A stretch of 64,000 bases of DNA from an uncultured Planctomycetales bacterium (GTDB lineage: Bacteria; Planctomycetota; Planctomycetia; Isosphaerales; Isosphaeraceae): assembly GCA_903926465.1 (NCBI GenBank), contig CAIYJE010000020.1, positions 29,428-93,427 on the forward strand. Direction: 5' to 3'. Below the pieces are notes generated by a model, which did not search any database, was not told the DNA's origin, and worked only from the letters and a program-made list of their open reading frames with translations. Shown here piece after piece: positions 26,903 to 36,995 of this stretch. The translations under genes and the position numbers were made by a program. Each line of letters begins with the position of its first letter. Positions within the stretch are counted from its first letter, which is position 1.

Positions 26903-27224
26903 CATGAACGCCGCGCATCGGCTTGCGCTCCGAATTCTTCTCATTCAAATTGGCATATCCCCCCCAAAGACAAGTAATCTCCTCCGTAAGCCAAGGCTTC
27001 TGACTATTTCAAATTACCCAGCTACTTTTTCGATCTCCGCGACGAGATCACCGAAGAGCTTGAGGCTGACGAAGCAATTGCACGTCCCTCGAATCCTCAG
27101 TCACTGAAGCCTCAAACCCGCCTTCCGCAATCCTGGGGGTTCTGGTATCCCAGGCAATTCAGGCGGCTCACTCGCGTGCGCGAGTTTTAGAGGCCGACCT
27201 GGTCTGAGCGTTAGAGATCAACGC
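26903..27224. other. Gene-poor stretch with a possible short gene remnant
   Basis: About 320 bases. One frame near 27020-27080 encodes YFFDLRDEITEELEADEA, which has the look of a genuine acidic helical protein segment but lacks start and end, so it may be a remnant. Otherwise nothing is recognised. Confidence 0.3.
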
Positions 27225-27623
27225 ATGCGGTACGCCCGAACCTGGCTCTTGATCGTGGTTTGCGGGCCCTTGCTCGCCGGGCTCTCGGGCTGTGGCCTGG
27301 CCCGAACAACCTACAAGACCACGAAGTTCGTGAATAACACCACAACCGACCTCACCCGGCTGGCCGTCAAGTCAACCAGGGCCGTGGGCCGAGCCACCGT
27401 GAAAGTGGTCACCTGGCCAGTACGGGCGATCCGGGGCGGCCCGGGGTCGTCGGCCGATCCCCTGGCCAACCACCCGATTGAGCCCACCGGGCCCGAACCG
27501 GTAATTGAAGGGGCCATCCCCAGCGAGTCGGAAGATCACGCCATGGCCAGCCGTCAGGACCTGGACGCCAGCGCTACCCGGGTGGTGGCCACCGAGTCCG
27601 ACGATGCCGCCAGCATGCGCTGA
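27225..27623 (+). CDS. Small lipoprotein of unknown function
   Basis: 132 residues. The N-terminus is a lipoprotein signal: WLLIVVCGPLLAGLSGCG with the lipobox LSGC at about residues 20-23, so it is probably anchored to a membrane after processing by signal peptidase II. The rest is Thr/Val- and Arg/Lys-rich (TTYKTTKFVNNTTTDLTRL, then VVTWPVRAIRGG) with an acidic tail. Not recognised as a named family. It stands alone upstream of the aldo/keto reductase. Confidence 0.7.
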   Translation: MRYARTWLLIVVCGPLLAGLSGCGLARTTYKTTKFVNNTTTDLTRLAVKSTRAVGRATVKVVTWPVRAIRGGPGSSADPLANHPIEPTGPEPVIEGAIPSESEDHAMASRQDLDASATRVVATESDDAASMR

Positions 27624-27816
27624 CGGCTGCCCGGCCGATCCCTGGAAACAATTGCCAGGATCACGCCGGTACACCTGGCTCGTCCCGGGCCGATTCCTGG
27701 GTTATGATTACCAGACTCGCACGCCGTGGTTTTGAGAATTGCGGCCAGGGCTCCCTGCCCTGGCCTGGGTCGTTTGTTGCCCCGCTCCGCATTTGAACTC
27801 TACTGGAGAACCGCCG

Positions 27817-28716
27817 ATGTCTGCGCTCAACCGTCGCGATTTTCTGGCCGCATCGGCGGCCGCCTCCGCATCCGCTAGCCTGGTGGCCAGCTCGGCTAAA
27901 GCCGCCACGCGTCATGGTCTGCCAACCTCGGCCACCGATACCCGCACCCTGGGCCAGAGCGGCGTCAAGGTCTCGCTGGTGGGCATGGGCACCGGCAGCG
28001 TGGGCTCTGAGCAGTCCAGCAACCAGCTCCGGCTCGGCCTCAAAGAGTTCACCCGCGTGGTCCGTCACGCCCTGGACCACGGCGTCACCCTGTTCGACGT
28101 GGCCGACCAGTACGGCTCGCACGTTTTCCTGCGCGAGGCTCTGAAAGGGGTCCCCCGCGACAAGTACCAGATTCAGACCAAGACCCACGCCCGCGATGAG
28201 CGGATTGCCAAGAGCCACCTGGAACGGTATCGGCTCGAACTCGGCGTCGAGTACATCGACATCATGCTGCTACACTGCATGACCGAAGGTGACTGGGTGG
28301 CCAAGCACACCGGCGCCATGAATTACCTGCGCAAGGCCAAGGAACAGGGGATGATCCGGACCCACGGCACCAGTTGCCACGGCATGACCTCGCTCCGCAC
28401 CATCGCCAAAGAGCCGTTCGTTGAGGTTGACCTGGCCCGCATCAACCCCTTCGGCCTCCAGATGGACGACCAGAACCCCGACGAGGTTGCCAGCCAGCTC
28501 CAGGAAATGCACGACGCCGGCAAGGGCGTGGTCGGCATGAAGATCCTGGGCGAAGGCCAGATCAAGACCCCCGAGAAGATCGACCAGAGCCTGAGCTTTG
28601 TGCTGGGCCTGGGCACCGTGGATGCCTTCATCGTGGGCTTTGAGTCCACCGACCAGGTCGATGACCTGCTCAAGCGGGTCGATGGTGCCATCACCGGCCT
28701 CAAGGGCAAAGCCTGA
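27817..28716 (+). CDS. Exported aldo/keto reductase with twin-arginine-type leader
   Basis: 299 residues. ATG 27817 follows TGGAGA and begins MSALNRRDFLAASAAASAS, a Tat-type leader, so the folded cofactor-containing enzyme may be exported. The AKR fold starts at RTLGQSGVKVSLVGMGTGSVG. The tetrad is visible: Asp in LFDVADQYGS, Tyr in the same motif, Lys in IQTKTHA and His in IMLLHCMTEGD. Family members reduce carbonyls with NADPH. It is followed after 138 bases by an AhpD-like gene and a strong hairpin, so the two probably share a unit. Confidence 0.9.
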   Translation: MSALNRRDFLAASAAASASASLVASSAKAATRHGLPTSATDTRTLGQSGVKVSLVGMGTGSVGSEQSSNQLRLGLKEFTRVVRHALDHGVTLFDVADQYGSHVFLREALKGVPRDKYQIQTKTHARDERIAKSHLERYRLELGVEYIDIMLLHCMTEGDWVAKHTGAMNYLRKAKEQGMIRTHGTSCHGMTSLRTIAKEPFVEVDLARINPFGLQMDDQNPDEVASQLQEMHDAGKGVVGMKILGEGQIKTPEKIDQSLSFVLGLGTVDAFIVGFESTDQVDDLLKRVDGAITGLKGKA

Positions 28717-28854
28717 TCCGCTAATCGTCTGCCGCCCTGGCGACACACATACCCAAATACGGTCGGTGTTCGAGACACACGGTTCTCGACATCGGCCGTT
28801 TTCATGCGCACTTCGTATGCAAACATCCTTGCTTTCACAACAGGAGCTCAAACC

Positions 28855-29283
28855 ATGTCCGATCGCGTTGCCACCGTCCGCCCCGTGGAAGAGTTGGAAG
28901 CGACCGGCATTGTCGCCCAGGTGTTTGACGACATTCGCCGGGTGAAGAAGCTCGACCGCGTGCCCAACTTCTGGCGAGTACTGGCCACCAACCCCGCCCA
29001 GCTTGAACTGACCTGGACCCGGCTGAAGGCGATCATGCACCCGGAGGCCGACGGAAGGACCGGCCAGCTTGACCCCCTGACGCGCGAGATCATCGCCATC
29101 GCCGTCTCGGCCACGAACGGCTGCGGCTACTGCATCAATTCTCACACCACGGCGGCGTTCAAGCTGGGCCTGACCCAGGAAGCGCTCGGCGAACTGCTGG
29201 CCGTGGTCGCCCTGTTCAACGGCACCAACGCCCTGGCCGAAGGGTATCAGATCACCCCCGACGTGCTGCCGCCGCTTGAGTGA
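28855..29283 (+). CDS. Carboxymuconolactone decarboxylase/AhpD-family protein
   Basis: 142 residues starting at ATG 28855, preceded by CAGGAG. The family hallmark is clear: EIIAIAVSATNGCGYCINSH with the redox pair C-x-x-C and a nearby His, followed by AAFKLGLTQEAL. AhpD-like proteins act as alkylhydroperoxidases using this Cys pair. A frame start at 28804 exists but the ribosome site favours 28855. Confidence 0.9.
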   Translation: MSDRVATVRPVEELEATGIVAQVFDDIRRVKKLDRVPNFWRVLATNPAQLELTWTRLKAIMHPEADGRTGQLDPLTREIIAIAVSATNGCGYCINSHTTAAFKLGLTQEALGELLAVVALFNGTNALAEGYQITPDVLPPLE

Positions 29284-29348
29284 CCGGCCAGAGAATCTCC
29301 AGGGGCAACCATGAAGTTTCTCGGGACTCGCAGCGACGCGTACAGTCA

Positions 29349-29380
29349 CAGGTCAGGCGTGCCAAGACACGCCTGACCTG
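29349..29380 (+). terminator. Hairpin after the AhpD-like gene
   Basis: A perfect 13-bp stem (CAGGTCAGGCGTG with its complement, loop CCAAGA) about 65 bases after the stop codon. No U-run follows, but the stem is strong and positioned as a transcription terminator; it also faces a decayed gene on the minus strand. Confidence 0.7.
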
Positions 29381-29443
29381 GATTCAAAAACCGTGATCAT
29401 TCCCGATGCAGAAGTCATGCGACCGGCTCGGCAGTCGATTCGC

Positions 29444-30169
29444 TCAGGAACAGAAAGCGTTGGCGATCTTGCTGGCCGCACGAAACCGCCGGCGGGCAAT
29501 GACGGGACCAGCAACCCCTGTCACCACGAGCGCCAAGACAAGCGTGGATGGCTCGGGCACCGCCTGACCGGTGACCGAGAATGCAAAATCGAGCGGGTAT
29601 GAACTTCGGGCACCAAAGCAATCCTGATAAACCAGGTTGTCTCCACTTGCTGAAGTGCCTCACCCCCACTGCGGGGGATAGTCCATGTTGGCAACAACCG
29701 ACATCCAGTACTGGATCCCGGCCCCCAAGGTCACGAACGGACCGGTAGCCGAGTAGGAGTGAACGTTCTTCTAAGCAAGATTGCCCGGATGGTTGAATTG
29801 TCCCAGGAAGGTCTCATTCGCGTTGCCGCTGATTGAGGTGCTGGAGATCAACGATCCTGGCTCGTTCAAGGAATCACGGTAGAAGTTGATCGTCCACCCT
29901 GTGATGTTGCCTGCGGCAATCGTGCCACTGGGGTCCGCAGAGTCGAAGTAGACCCAGCTCAGGCTCTCTATCGACGTGCTGGACGGAAGCGTGAAGTTAT
30001 CGTAGGCAATCATGTAGTTATCGTAGGCAGGATCGGTCTCATTCTGGCTACCGATCGCGCGGCTCGTATTGTTGAAGGCCTGACTATATTGCACCAGACC
30101 CGCACGAACTGACGTGGCCGCCCAGAAGCCTACAAGGCCCACGGCAAAACGCGGAGAAAATCAACGATC
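29444..30169 (-). pseudogene. PEP-CTERM protein gene disrupted by frameshifts
   Basis: A single ancestral gene is readable in several frames. From about 30160 comes a signal-peptide-like start (VGLVGFWAATSVRAGLVQYS) without a good start codon, then DNYMIAYDNFTLPSSTSIES, stopping at 29771. Downstream, other frames continue with VTLGAGIQYWMSVVANMDY, then YPLDFAFSVTGQAVPEPST, LALVVTGVAGPVIARRRFR, a complete PEP-CTERM signal ending at 29444. At least two shifts are needed. The intact protein would have been exported and sorted. Confidence 0.75.
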
Positions 30170-30736
30170 TCTAGTTTCTCACGTACTTCTCCTTGCATCA
30201 ACGAGAATGGCGAAAGTGGGCCATCAAACCCTGGTAGGTTCACAAGCCGACCCACCGAATGCCCCAAGCGATCAGGGGTTCCAGCCAGTCGCCCAGCTTG
30301 AAACGTCGACCGCGTTTTTGGGTCACAGAACTAGTACAGGAGAACGGCCGCGTCTTTTGGCCTAAAATTCGTTTTTTTTACGAAGCCCGCGACAAAACGG
30401 AAGCGATTTCACGCAACCTCTCTTTGATAAAGACGTATCGCCGAGTTCGGCGAACGAACAGTTTCCGCGCTCGGCCCAGCCCATTCGCCCATCGCCACCG
30501 AGATTCGGGCGTTCATGCGCGCGGGCCGGATCACGGCTTCGACGTATTGCTTCCCTTATTAATTTAGCCACCAGGCCGGCCATACAAGGCCGTCTCTCAT
30601 ATTCTTTCACTTGCGCCCCAAAATCTGGGCCTGAGTGACTGTATGAAATACAGCAACGGCAAACCTGACCATGTTGGGATTCGCTGGCAAAGCAAACGTG
30701 CGTTAAGCGGCTCGATTCGAGCCAAGGGTTCAGGCC
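30170..30736. other. Gene-poor stretch upstream of the DUF1559 gene
   Basis: About 570 bases without a supported gene. A minus-strand frame (30362-30610) has no recognisable features. An oligo-T tract is seen near 30370. The promoter of the DUF1559 gene should lie in the last 150 bases. Confidence 0.35.
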
Positions 30737-31729
30737 ATGAATTGTCGTGTCCCGATCTCGACACTGCCTCAGAGTTCCGGGAATCGGCGTGCCGGCTTCA
30801 CGCTGATCGAAATCTTGGTGGTGATCAGCATTATTGGACTTCTGGTGGCCCTGCTGCTGCCGGCGGTCCAGGCTGCGCGTGAAGCGTCAAGGCGGATTCA
30901 GTGCACCAACAATCTCCGTCAGATTGGGCTCGGGATGCTCAATTACCATGACCAGATTGGAACACTGCCGCCGGGCTGCAAGGGCTGGGGCTGGGGGACC
31001 TGGCAGATGTTCGTACTTCCTTACGTTGACCAGACCCCCTTGTATAACTCCTACAACCAGCTTGGTGACGTACTGAACGACGTGACACTCGATTCGCTGC
31101 TGCTGTATCAGGGTCAGGCAAATTTCACAACAACGAGCCAGCGTGTGGCGGTATTCACCTGCCCCACTGATACGCCGAACCGACCGGTGAATCAGATCAC
31201 CTCACACAACTACGGTTGCAACTGGGGAAATACGGATATCTTCGCGGACCCCAATTTGAACGGCGTGGTCTTTGGGGGTGCGCCGTTCGGAGACATTGGG
31301 GCCAATCCCAAAAAACCTCGATCGGGAACACCGACCGTCAGTCTGTCGTCGATCAGGGACGGGACCAGCAATACGCTGCTCGCCGCCGAGTTGATCCAGG
31401 GAGAGGGGGCAGATCTTCGGGGCTTCACCTGGTACGGGCCGCAAGCAGGATTCACCTCCTTCCTGGGTCCGAATAGCAAGGACGCCGATGTCTTGTCGGA
31501 AGCAGCCCATTGTGTTTATCCGCATGGCAGCAATCCACCGTGCAGGCACAGCACGCCTGAAAACAAGCTGTCGAATGTCATGGCGGCGCGGAGCCGGCAT
31601 ACCGGTGGTGTCAATTCCGTCATGGCCGATGGCAGCGTGCACTTTGTCAAGGATCAGGTGAGCCTGAATGTCTGGCGGTCGCTCAGTACGACGAGAGGTG
31701 GAGAAATCCTCTCTGCGGACGCCTATTGA
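30737..31729 (+). CDS. DUF1559 protein with prepilin-type N-terminal methylation motif
   Basis: 330 residues. A class III signal is obvious: [19 protein letters not shown], with cleavage expected before Phe and the conserved Glu at +5, followed by [19 protein letters not shown]. This start is the hallmark of the planctomycete DUF1559 family, which has many copies per genome. The C-terminal part shows the family's [11 protein letters not shown] and [19 protein letters not shown], with a beta-rich domain between. They are thought to be pseudopilin-like surface proteins; exact role unknown. The gene precedes the PgaC-like gene by 139 bases. Confidence 0.93.
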   Translation: MNCRVPISTLPQSSGNRRAGFTLIEILVVISIIGLLVALLLPAVQAAREASRRIQCTNNLRQIGLGMLNYHDQIGTLPPGCKGWGWGTWQMFVLPYVDQTPLYNSYNQLGDVLNDVTLDSLLLYQGQANFTTTSQRVAVFTCPTDTPNRPVNQITSHNYGCNWGNTDIFADPNLNGVVFGGAPFGDIGANPKKPRSGTPTVSLSSIRDGTSNTLLAAELIQGEGADLRGFTWYGPQAGFTSFLGPNSKDADVLSEAAHCVYPHGSNPPCRHSTPENKLSNVMAARSRHTGGVNSVMADGSVHFVKDQVSLNVWRSLSTTRGGEILSADAY

Positions 31730-31868
31730 AGCGGTTGAAACTGAGTGTCAAAACGCGAACGGTTTTCCTGGTGATCGCGTGTGGTCTCACGGTTTCGTGG
31801 CGCGGGTACTCATCAGGATTCGCCTTCCCATCCCACGCTGAAACTGACCCGGAAAGGAATAACGGCTG

Positions 31869-33308
31869 ATGTCAACGATCAAGAACCCCAAGGTCAGTGA
31901 TCCGCCACCGAATGGTGCCACCTCACCCAAAGCCGGACCCTTGCGAACACCGCTTCCCCCGTTGCGTCCCGCCGTTCGTTCGGCCCCGTTAACTCGGCCG
32001 CGTTTTATCGGGATCAGCGTGTTGATTATCGGCGTTTCGCTTCTGATCGGGTTGCTGCTGCCCGTTCTGATGCGTCGGTTCATTCACATGGACTTGGCGA
32101 TGGCCACCTGGGGCGCGTTGACTTTCTGGCTACGTTATCTGCTCATCGTCGGCTACTGGGTCTTTATCTTCACGGCGGTCATGCCCACACTGTTATTTGC
32201 CGCTTGGAGTTATGCGGGCAGTCCGGTTCGGCGGGTGTGGCGACCTCAGAATCAGCATTTGCCTTTCGTTTCGATCTTGATTCCAGCTTTTAACGAGCAG
32301 GATCTGATTGTGGATGCGATCCGGGGGGCACTGGCACAAGATTATCCCGATTTCGAAGTGATCGTGATTGACGATGGCTCGACGGATCTGACGGCCAAAC
32401 TGGCGGCCGGAACGGCGGCACGGGTCATCCGGCATGCCAAGAACCAGGGCAAGGCCGCGGCGTTGAACTCGGGCCTGGCGGTGGCGCGGGGCGAGGTCAT
32501 CGTTACCAATGACGCCGATGGCAACCTGGATCCCAAGGCGCTCAAGCACCTGGTTGCGCCCTTGTATACGCCTGGTGTGGGGGCGGTTGCGGGGCAGGTT
32601 CGACTGTTTCATCCGGATACCCTCATTCGTCGCTTTCAGTCACTCGAATATGCGTACAGCCAGGGCCTTGTGAAGCAGGCGCAGTACGCCACAACCGGGA
32701 CCGTCTTGATCGCGCCCGGGCCGGTCAGCGCGTTCCGGGTCGACCTGCTGCGCGCGATGAATGGATTTCCGTCCGACACCTTGACAGAAGACTTCGACCT
32801 GTCACTTCAAATTCTTGCACGCGAGATTCAGGTGGCCTACGAACCGAGGGCCCTCGCGTACACCGAGGCACCTCGGACCGATTCCGAGCTGCATAGGCAG
32901 CGGATTCGCTGGGGGCGGGGCGGTCTTCAGACTTTCTCCAAGCATCGAAGACTGCTGGGAAACCGCCGGTTTGGATTGCTGGGGCTGTTCTGGTTGCCCT
33001 ATACGTTTCTCTCCTGGTACGCCACGATTCCGCTGACCCTGCTCAGCCTGGTACTGTTGCTCTTTCTGGCCCTGAGTTCAAAAGAACCCGCACGTTTTCT
33101 GGCCGTACTCGCCCTCTTCTCCACGCCCGTGCTGGTTATGGAATTTGCCCGAGTCACCTTCGGCGTCCTACTTTCGGCCAGACGTGACCTCTGGCTGCTT
33201 GGCTATGCGCCGCTCTTTCTCATTTATCAAAAAATCCGTCTCGATTGGTTTGCGCTCCAGTCGCTTTACCATGAGTGGCGAAATCGCCCCAGGACCTGGA
33301 ATGCTTGA
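31869..33308 (+). CDS. Membrane GT2 polysaccharide synthase (PgaC/IcaA-like)
   Basis: 479 residues. Two N-terminal membrane helices precede a processive GT2 domain: VSILIPAFNEQDLIVDAIRG, VIVIDDGSTDLT, TNDADGNLD (DxD), TEDFDLSLQI and the QRIRWGRGGLQ product-channel motif (Q-x-x-RW). Further helices follow at about residues 375-470. This set is typical of synthases that make beta-linked amino-sugar polymers such as poly-N-acetylglucosamine and export them while synthesising. Overlaps the next gene, a deacetylase-hydrolase, by eight bases, as PgaC pairs with PgaB. The polymer itself is inferred. Confidence 0.88.
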   Translation: MSTIKNPKVSDPPPNGATSPKAGPLRTPLPPLRPAVRSAPLTRPRFIGISVLIIGVSLLIGLLLPVLMRRFIHMDLAMATWGALTFWLRYLLIVGYWVFIFTAVMPTLLFAAWSYAGSPVRRVWRPQNQHLPFVSILIPAFNEQDLIVDAIRGALAQDYPDFEVIVIDDGSTDLTAKLAAGTAARVIRHAKNQGKAAALNSGLAVARGEVIVTNDADGNLDPKALKHLVAPLYTPGVGAVAGQVRLFHPDTLIRRFQSLEYAYSQGLVKQAQYATTGTVLIAPGPVSAFRVDLLRAMNGFPSDTLTEDFDLSLQILAREIQVAYEPRALAYTEAPRTDSELHRQRIRWGRGGLQTFSKHRRLLGNRRFGLLGLFWLPYTFLSWYATIPLTLLSLVLLLFLALSSKEPARFLAVLALFSTPVLVMEFARVTFGVLLSARRDLWLLGYAPLFLIYQKIRLDWFALQSLYHEWRNRPRTWNA

Positions 33309-35604
33309 GCACAAGACTGTCTGGATTCTTGCGCTAACGTTGCTCATTTCAGGTCATGCCTGGGGTGAAGAACCTCTGGTCAGGCGCGCGGCACCGATCC
33401 TTTTGACATTCGACATCGAACTTGAATCCGATATCGAGTTCTTCCGCGAACTTGACCCGCCCGCGCCTTGCACCCTGTTCGTGACCGGCAGGTTTGCGGA
33501 AACCTACCCTGATGTCGTCAGGAAATGGTCCGAGCAGCATGAGATCGCCTGCCACACCATGACTCATCCCCATCTGACGGAACTGGACAGGGATCAGCAA
33601 TTCCAGGAAATCCACGATTCCGCGGAAGCGATCTACAAGGCCACCGGCACGTACCCGATCGGGTTTCGCGCGCCCTATCTGGAGTCAAACGCCGACACCC
33701 ATGAGATCCTGTCCGAACTTGGTTTTCGTTATCAATCGTCGACCTGTGAGATCAATCATCGAGACTCGTCCGATGAAGCGCTCCTGGAATTTCCGATCTC
33801 GGACAGCACCTACAAAGACCGGATCGAGGTTGCCAGTGATTACAACATGTACACAGGCGGCCAGCTTGATGATGACGAGACTCTGGAATTCCTGGTCAAG
33901 CTCTACAACGAACGCAGGCTCACTGGCCGGCCGTTAGTCGTATTGTTGCATCCCCACCAGGCCATTAAACATGCCTCGGTACTGAAACGATTGATCACGT
34001 ATGCGCAGAAGGGGGCGGCGAACTTCACCTGTTTTCGAGACTGGCTGGCCGATGCGGACTCGGTGCCCGTCCAACGACGCGCGGCCTGGGTCAGTCGAGA
34101 TGCCTTCGTCTATGAACCGACGGATCTGGTGAGGTTCGCGGGCAAACTCGGCCTGACCGACCTGATCGTCAACGCTTATGACCCCGCGGAAGGAGCGTTG
34201 TTTGGCGAGGGTCGGCCCAGCAATACCTTTTTCACAGGCATGGTCGATGCGGGTAAAAAAGCCGGCATCAAGATCCATGCCTGGGTGCCTCTCTGTTTCG
34301 ACCCGTACCGGCTGAAATCCCACCCGGAATGGGGCATGGTTGACCCCAGCGGCAAACGCTCGACGGAATGGATCTGTCCGACCAATCAGGACTGGCGGAA
34401 AGAGCTTGTGGACACGCTCTCGGAGCTCATGGGCCATTACGCCATCGACGGACTTCAATTCGACTATCTTCGCTTTCCGAATGCCGATGTTTGCCGCTGT
34501 TCCACCTGCCTGCAAGAACTCTCACGCCGGTCCGGAACGAACTGGCGGCTCGACCAACCCTTAGTCGAAAACTCCAGGATGCAGACCACCTGGCTCCACT
34601 ACCGCACGGACCTGATTCATGAGCTGACCACACAACTGGTCACCTTGTTGCGGAAAATGGATCCCCGGTTGACCATTTCCGCGGCAGTCAAGCCGGAAGG
34701 CGCGATCAATTTCGAGGGGGTTCAGATTTACGGTCAGAGCTATGAGTTGCTGGCACCTCTACTCGATTTCCTGGCGCCCATGGCGTACCACCAGCTTGAG
34801 CAGAAGCCGATCGACTGGGTCCGCGCCGTGCAGATCTCGGGTCAGTGGCGTGCCGGTTTCACGCCGATCTGGAACGGGATTCAAGCGTTTGAAGAACCCC
34901 ACTATCCGCCGATGGGCCAACCGGAATTCGCGCAGCTGCTAGACAGCATGCAGACCGGGAGTCAGGGTGTGGCTCTGTTCTCGCTCGGGCCGTTGCTCTC
35001 GATTGTGACCGGCAATGGCCAGAACCCGAACATGACGCAAGGCACCGATGAACTTGTCAGACGCTGGTCGCTGGGCCAGAAGGTGAGCACCCCGGACGTC
35101 GAGGAATCGCTCTCACGGCTGACCCGCGCTACGCCCCGGACTCGGCCTACCAGAACTCCAACCGGCGCTACGAGCATCTGGGGTTGGCTCGGCGGCCTAC
35201 TCGGAGGCGCCACCCTGGTTGCGCTCGGCTGGGCCTTGCAGGTTCGCTGGAAGGCACCCTTGGATCCGGTTTTCCCGGAACTACCACTGGCGACCCTGGA
35301 AACGCTGGCTGCTGAGCCCCAACTGACAGGCACCCAGTGCGCTCTGGTCATGCAAAGCCTCCGAACGCTCAAACCTCAAGATCTGGAACACATCCCAATC
35401 ACCAAGTGGGATCTTTTCGTGGCGAAGCGATTGGAGGAGGCGCTCACCGTCGCCTGCCCATTCTGCGATGCCCTCAATGAGGGGCTCTGGCTCCAGCCCG
35501 TGATCGTATGCACGGCTTGCCATCACCGGTTCCCGATTCACCAGAGCGCGGTCGTGAAGGTCTCACGTGCGTCCAGTGCCGATCTCACGTTGAAGGCTTC
35601 ATAA
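33301..35604 (+). CDS. PgaB-like polysaccharide deacetylase plus glycoside hydrolase-like protein with C-terminal zinc ribbon
   Basis: 767 residues from ATG 33301, overlapping the synthase gene. A signal peptide (VWILALTLLISGHAWG) is followed by a NodB-type deacetylase domain: LLTFDIE (about 33-40), HTMTHPHLTE (about 85) with both zinc His, and FRAPYLESN. Residues about 270-600 match the PgaB-like hydrolase domain: NAYDPAEGALF, AGIKIHAWVPL and DGLQFDYLRFP. A membrane helix follows at about 628-650 (GWLGGLLGGATLVALGWAL). The last 120 residues carry CPFCDALN and CTACHHRF, a zinc-ribbon pattern, probably cytoplasmic. The last two parts are absent from ordinary PgaB. Inferred role: partial deacetylation of the exported polymer. 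Confidence 0.85.
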   Translation: MLEHKTVWILALTLLISGHAWGEEPLVRRAAPILLTFDIELESDIEFFRELDPPAPCTLFVTGRFAETYPDVVRKWSEQHEIACHTMTHPHLTELDRDQQFQEIHDSAEAIYKATGTYPIGFRAPYLESNADTHEILSELGFRYQSSTCEINHRDSSDEALLEFPISDSTYKDRIEVASDYNMYTGGQLDDDETLEFLVKLYNERRLTGRPLVVLLHPHQAIKHASVLKRLITYAQKGAANFTCFRDWLADADSVPVQRRAAWVSRDAFVYEPTDLVRFAGKLGLTDLIVNAYDPAEGALFGEGRPSNTFFTGMVDAGKKAGIKIHAWVPLCFDPYRLKSHPEWGMVDPSGKRSTEWICPTNQDWRKELVDTLSELMGHYAIDGLQFDYLRFPNADVCRCSTCLQELSRRSGTNWRLDQPLVENSRMQTTWLHYRTDLIHELTTQLVTLLRKMDPRLTISAAVKPEGAINFEGVQIYGQSYELLAPLLDFLAPMAYHQLEQKPIDWVRAVQISGQWRAGFTPIWNGIQAFEEPHYPPMGQPEFAQLLDSMQTGSQGVALFSLGPLLSIVTGNGQNPNMTQGTDELVRRWSLGQKVSTPDVEESLSRLTRATPRTRPTRTPTGATSIWGWLGGLLGGATLVALGWALQVRWKAPLDPVFPELPLATLETLAAEPQLTGTQCALVMQSLRTLKPQDLEHIPITKWDLFVAKRLEEALTVACPFCDALNEGLWLQPVIVCTACHHRFPIHQSAVVKVSRASSADLTLKAS

Positions 35605-35675
35605 CCATTCCGTGCATGGAAGCCGGGCCCTACGCTGTTCGGGGCGTTGGGCCCGGCCCCTGCTTGCATTCAGGT

Positions 35676-36488
35676 TCAAGCCGTGGCGGTTTCAACGCCG
35701 GCCTTCGCCTTTGCCCGTGCCCGGCGCAACGCCAGCACACCGCCCGCGCCACTGGCCAGCAGCGCCAGCGCCATGGTGCCCGGCTCCGGCACGGCCTGCG
35801 TTTGGCCAGCAAGAATGGGGTCGCCCGAAATGTCGTTATAGGCCCATTCCAGGACGGTCATGCCCGTCGGCATGCCACTCCCATCGGCCGTGACCTTGAC
35901 CTTGATCCAGCCCAGGTCGCCCGCCAGTGACCCCTTGGTCAGGCTGAAGCCCACAAAGGCCTGAACCGTCCCGTTCGCTGGGGGCCTGAAGCTCCCATCG
36001 TAGCTGACAGCGGTCCCTAAGCTGTTCCTCTGAAAGTTCAGAAGCCCAAGATTGAACAGTGTGCCGCCGTCAATCTTGTCACCGGCGTTGAATCGGCTGG
36101 CATCGCCGGCATAGCCGATGAACTTGATTCCCGCCCCGGCCTGGCCACGCAGCTCCAGATTGCCAGTGGATGTCCCGGCTCCAGAATTTACGGAACCGAC
36201 AAACCATGCCGAGGCGACGCCAGCCACGCTGCCGCCAACGCGTCCGATCGAAAACGCTTGGCCGTGGGAGGTCATATTATTGAGACGATTATTCACCACG
36301 GCCACAGGCCCAGTGAACAGCGTGCCGGGGTTGCCGCTCCAAACGATGCCCGCATCGGCACCGGTGCTGGCGGCCATGCTGGCACCGCCGGCCAGGGCGT
36401 AGGTTTTCCAGTTCTTCAGGTGCTTCTGCCAGCGCATGTTCGATCGCGCGGGTTGGTTGCGCTCGGTCGCGTCGTTCATCGAGTCCAC
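35676..36488 (-). CDS. PEP-CTERM exported protein
   Basis: 270 residues; several Met codons near the start (ATG 36488 or MRWQKH at 36437) are possible. A signal-like segment (YALAGGASMAASTGADAG) precedes a Gly/Ala/Asn-rich beta domain of unknown fold, with a SASV type of repeat not obvious. The C-terminus has VPEPGTMALALLASGAGG followed by ALRRARAKAK, a PEP-CTERM signal for exosortase-type sorting. Single gene, divergent from the ECF sigma gene, with a long intergenic region. Function unknown; likely surface-located. Confidence 0.8.
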   Translation of the reverse strand: MDSMNDATERNQPARSNMRWQKHLKNWKTYALAGGASMAASTGADAGIVWSGNPGTLFTGPVAVVNNRLNNMTSHGQAFSIGRVGGSVAGVASAWFVGSVNSGAGTSTGNLELRGQAGAGIKFIGYAGDASRFNAGDKIDGGTLFNLGLLNFQRNSLGTAVSYDGSFRPPANGTVQAFVGFSLTKGSLAGDLGWIKVKVTADGSGMPTGMTVLEWAYNDISGDPILAGQTQAVPEPGTMALALLASGAGGVLALRRARAKAKAGVETATA

Positions 36489-36995
36489 TCCTTGCAGTTC
36501 TCAGGGTTTGGCTGGGTAGCCACGGCGGGGGTCTATTTCTGCTCATTCCGGAATTCGTCATCATTCAATACAGCTCTCAGGGGCCAAATTTTGGGGCGAG
36601 TTCTGAAAAAAGGAATCATTCCGCCCAAGGCTTGGCCAAGCACCCGGAAGGCTGGAGAGGAACGCAGAGAAAATAAGTCTGGATCCCGTGTGCGGATAAG
36701 CAGCACCACACCCGAGCTTCCAGGGCAGCTTCAAGCCTTCCGGTCCCCGCGCACCCACCCACCAAAATTCAGAATTTCTAGGCGCATACGACGCTCATTG
36801 AGATTTTTGGCCCGACTTCCCAAATTTTTCCCGATTTCGAGTTTGGGTCCCGCCGCGGCCCGAAGCCGTGCGGAAGCTGGCGGGGATGGTTGCCTGTACC
36901 AATCCATGCCGAACATAATAGTTTGAGCAAGACGAGCAACGACGAAGCGTTACGAGGGATGGCCCAGAGATCGCCACTCCTGGATCCAGAGGTTC
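36489..36995. other. Intergenic region between PEP-CTERM and ECF sigma genes
   Basis: About 500 bases between divergent genes. It should hold promoters for both. A possible promoter for the sigma-kinase unit is listed separately. Otherwise nothing recognised. Confidence 0.35.
36890..36919 (+). promoter_or_regulatory. Possible sigma-70-type promoter of the ECF sigma-kinase unit
   Basis: TTGCCT and CATAAT are separated by 18 bases and lie about 75 bases before the ECF start. The match is modest and was chosen by eye, so this is tentative. Confidence 0.3.

Noticed and set aside
30362..30610. 82-codon minus-strand frame
   Set aside because: No ribosome site, motif or composition supporting a gene.
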